Source: Phycisphaerae bacterium (GTDB lineage: Bacteria > Planctomycetota > Phycisphaerae > UBA1845 > JAFGLZ01). From it: a DNA stretch of 39,961 bases. Positions 38,482 through 39,961 of this stretch are shown here, in pieces. The DNA lies in the NCBI GenBank assembly GCA_016927755.1, contig JAFGLZ010000095.1, forward strand, positions 1-39,961, in the 5' to 3' direction. The number at the start of each line of letters is the position of its first letter. The first letter of the stretch is position 1. The notes below the pieces were generated by a model, which was not told the origin of the DNA, did no database searches, and worked only from the letters and a program-made list of their open reading frames with translations. Made by a program: the position numbers and the translations under genes.

Positions 38482-39249
38482 CTATCCCCGCCGCCGTCGC
38501 AGCAGGGCGAACCCCCCGAGGGCCAGAAGTGAAACAGTGGCCGGTTCGGGGATCACGCGTATAGTATCGACGTAGGCATCGGCTCCCTGTGACCCGGACG
38601 ACCACAAGTCCACCTCATCGACGTAGCTTGCAGTGTAGTCCATTCCGATGCTATATGATGCGTTGTTAGAAGGGTTCCCGACCTCCTCGACGTAGAACGT
38701 TCCTTCGTTTGTCACGCAGTCCAAGTCGCGACGCACGTAATACCAAGCCCCCTCTTCATATGCCAGTAGGTCAGGCTTGACCCACCCGCCGCCACCGCCC
38801 AAGATGCCGATGTACCCAGCCTGCCCGCCGCCGGACTCATTGCCGAATCCCACATAGAAGTCGGCCTCTCCCGCGCCGTGCTCGGAAGAACGTAATCCCA
38901 CGAAGACCCCTTCATACTCCGAGTTATCTGAACGGATGTAACACTCAAGTTCGACCGACACGCTGGGTGTGAAAGGGGCTTGAAGCCGCCCTTGAGCGGC
39001 ACTGGTAGTATCGAGGAAATGGATGCTGTTGTTTGGCGTAGGGCAGTAGACTCCCGAGGTCACCTCGATGGTGATTCCTCCGTTGGTCTCCACCCAGTAG
39101 TTTGGAGGACCATTAGGAGCAGGGCCCGGCGCATAGGAATCGAAGTCTTCATAGAACACAACTCCCGCCACCACGTTCTGCTGACAGACCAGCAGCATCA
39201 GCACGAACGATAGTCCGACTGCCACGAGATTCCCGGAATGGAGCCTCAT
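38482..39249 (-). CDS. PEP-CTERM sorted extracellular protein, LamG-like
   Basis: The product has about 255 residues with signal peptide MRLHSGNLVAVGLSFVLMLLVCQQNVVAG. The frame is open to 39360, but I chose the ATG at 39249 because the signal peptide starts there and a GGGAAAGGG stretch precedes it. The mature part (FYEDFDSYAPGPAPNGPPNYWVETNGG...VSVELECYIRSDNSEYEGVFVGLRSSEHGAGEADFYVGFGNESGG) has the look of a laminin-G/concanavalin-like sandwich. It ends IRVIPEPATVSLLALGGFALLRRRRG, a full exosortase sorting tail. It is likely exported and processed together with the neighbouring PEP-CTERM protein. Confidence 0.88.
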   Translation of the reverse strand: MRLHSGNLVAVGLSFVLMLLVCQQNVVAGVVFYEDFDSYAPGPAPNGPPNYWVETNGGITIEVTSGVYCPTPNNSIHFLDTTSAAQGRLQAPFTPSVSVELECYIRSDNSEYEGVFVGLRSSEHGAGEADFYVGFGNESGGGQAGYIGILGGGGGWVKPDLLAYEEGAWYYVRRDLDCVTNEGTFYVEEVGNPSNNASYSIGMDYTASYVDEVDLWSSGSQGADAYVDTIRVIPEPATVSLLALGGFALLRRRRG

Positions 39250-39357
39250 CGACTTGCCCTTTCCCTGTCCACCGAGACCATATGATGTGCTAGCGGAAGA
39301 TATACCCCTGTAACCAGAACGGACAGGGGGACTCCTCCTCCCTCTTGCCAATAAGCC

Positions 39358-39386
39358 CATTAATTCAGGGGGCTGAGCCTGTCAAG
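39358..39386 (-). promoter_or_regulatory. candidate promoter of the LamG-like PEP-CTERM gene
   Basis: On the minus strand TTGACA lies at 39386-39381, followed after 16-17 nt by the A/T-rich TTAAATG. The leader to the ATG at 39249 would be about 100 nt. Confidence 0.4.
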
Positions 39387-39479
39387 TAAATAATTTTCGA
39401 TGATGGGGTCTTTTCTGTCGCTGTTGAACAGCATCGTGCATGTTGGCAGCCGGTCGTGAGGAATCGGGACCGGGTGGTC

Positions 39480-39504
39480 GCCCAGGGGGATTGCTCCCCC
39501 GGGC
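39480..39504 (-). ncRNA. group II intron domain VI-like hairpin
   Basis: On the minus strand GCCCGGGGGA pairs with TCCCCCTGGGC around a short AGCAA-type loop. It lies directly after the domain V-like hairpin, as domain VI does at the 3' end of group II introns. The pattern TGTGGGAGCCC before it is common in bacterial intron ends. The exact intron boundary was not determined. Confidence 0.55.
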
Positions 39505-39511
39505 TCCCACA

Positions 39512-39545
39512 GATCCGTACGTGCGCAATTAACGCATGCGGTTCC
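39512..39545 (-). ncRNA. group II intron domain V-like hairpin
   Basis: This 34-nt segment, GGAACCGCATGCG then TTAATTGCGC then ACGTACGGATC, has the length and layout of domain V, the catalytic core of group II introns, right behind the reverse transcriptase stop codon. The tip is TTAA instead of the usual GAAA. Confidence 0.65.
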
Positions 39546-39550
39546 TCAGG

Positions 39551-39883
39551 TCACGGGTTCGCTGCGCGCCGGTACACCGAGTGAACAACGACCACCGGAG
39601 GGAGTAGGTACCGTCGGAGCAACCGGACAAACCGGTCCCATCGACACGGGCCCCCTCGCCTGCGGCGTCCGAACCACTTGCGCCAGACGCACTCCACCTG
39701 GTACGGGAATGCGGACAACGACGAGGTATTGCCCGTAATCCCGCAGTAGACGAAGTGGCCACGTACCTTCTGGCTCAGTGTCTGGTGCTGCTCCGCGATC
39801 GGTCCGTGCCGGTTCTTCCGGCAGCATTCGGCGATCCTCCTTATCGCTCGACTCAGGCGGCCCCCGCCCGAGCAGACAGGGCG
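39551..39883 (-). pseudogene. C-terminal remnant of a group II intron reverse transcriptase
   Basis: On the minus strand about 110 codons encode RLSRAIRRIAECCRKNRHGP, then IAEQHQTLSQKVRGHFVYCG, then ITGNTSSLSAFPYQVECVWRKW. The end reads DRFVRLLRRY...VVHSVYRRAANP before the stop at 39551. This is the maturase/C-terminal part of LtrA-type intron-encoded proteins, with the GHYAYYGITGN and VVHSxYRxxANP signatures recognisable. The polymerase domain is missing: an in-frame stop at 39884-39886 ends the open frame upstream. The intron is 5'-truncated and cannot splice or move by itself. Confidence 0.85.
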
Positions 39884-39896
39884 TCAGGGAATCAGG

Positions 39897-39910
39897 ACAT
39901 GTTGTCCCCC
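39897..39910 (-). terminator. small hairpin behind the right-edge GNAT gene
   Basis: GGACA-aca-TGTCC lies about 20 nt after the GNAT stop codon and directly before the intron remnant. A short G-run precedes it, and there is no T-run. It is only a weak terminator candidate. Confidence 0.3.
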
Positions 39911-39931
39911 GATCGCGGCGCTGCGGCGGCG

Positions 39932-39961
39932 TCAGAGGGGTCGTTCGAGCTCGATCTCGTC
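39932..39961 (-). CDS. 3' end of a GNAT acetyltransferase running off the window
   Basis: The last 30 bases on the minus strand encode DEIELERPL and a stop, identical to the end of the GNAT fragment at 36283-36450; the identity continues 12 bases beyond the stop (39920-39961 equals 36271-36312). The gene would extend past the right edge, and whether it is complete cannot be seen. Confidence 0.6.
   Translation of the reverse strand, partial: DEIELERPL

Noticed and set aside
39529..39827. Small genes of 77 and 93 codons at the right edge
   Set aside because: The frame between them encodes a recognisable reverse transcriptase C-terminus; these are its shadows.
1..39961. CRISPR arrays, tRNA genes and rRNA genes
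   Set aside because: No set of regularly spaced identical repeats and no cloverleaf or rRNA segment was recognised by eye; a tRNA scan would be needed to exclude one fully.

Overview
The window is GC-rich chromosomal DNA that most resembles a member of the Planctomycetota, probably a Phycisphaerae-like lineage. This is inferred from the gene content, not from a marker gene. The signs are secreted proteins ending in PEP-CTERM tails (IPEP...RRRRR), a bacterial alpha-2-macroglobulin with a TPR front, a PL10-type pectate lyase, many large signal-peptide proteins of no known function, TPR lipoproteins, and abundant short hairpin repeats between genes. No tRNA, rRNA, CRISPR array, prophage or intact transposase was recognised.

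Layout. 1-475 holds only simple-sequence DNA. 476-2467 holds a divergent pair, queG (minus) and a sugar phosphate isomerase/epimerase-like protein (plus). 2508-3148 is a repeat-rich gap with a 175-bp element (copy A). 3149-10182 is a plus-strand run: two related secreted proteins in tandem, a HAD phosphatase, a secreted protein with a paralog further on, and a ketopantoate-reductase-like enzyme. 10245-13977 is minus strand: a small membrane protein, rplT, rpmI, a conserved protein of unknown function with weak BshC resemblance, and a family 2 glycosyltransferase. 14194-26344 is plus strand: a TPR lipoprotein, a PAP2-type lipoprotein, an orphan sigma-54 activator, a second TPR protein, the secreted paralog, a zinc-ribbon protein with a lipoprotein, an RDD membrane protein and pectate lyase. 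Copy B of the 175-bp element lies in inverted orientation directly at the pectate lyase stop codon. It is followed by an SDR oxidoreductase and the 1909-residue alpha-2-macroglobulin, which has an ECF/sigma-E-like promoter in front of it.

The last 6.7 kb (33277-39961) is the accessory part. It starts with a large secreted protein of unknown function. A mosaic of broken pieces follows: a 72-nt duplicate of the alpha-2-macroglobulin 3' end, the C-terminus of a GNAT acetyltransferase, and an internally deleted REP-associated (RAYT) transposon. Next come three PEP-CTERM-type genes on the minus strand, the middle one decayed. Last are the 3' remnant of a group II intron (reverse transcriptase C-terminus plus domain V-like and VI-like hairpins) and, at the window edge, a second copy of the GNAT 3' end.

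Core functions here are tRNA modification (queG), ribosome assembly (rpmI-rplT) and carbon/cofactor enzymes. Most other proteins carry export signals, so the region serves mainly the cell envelope and polysaccharide use. No confirmed new multi-gene system was found. The strongest leads are the 175-bp inverted element pair, the 36.1-36.7 kb mosaic with its second GNAT copy, and the sigma-E-like promoter of the alpha-2-macroglobulin gene.
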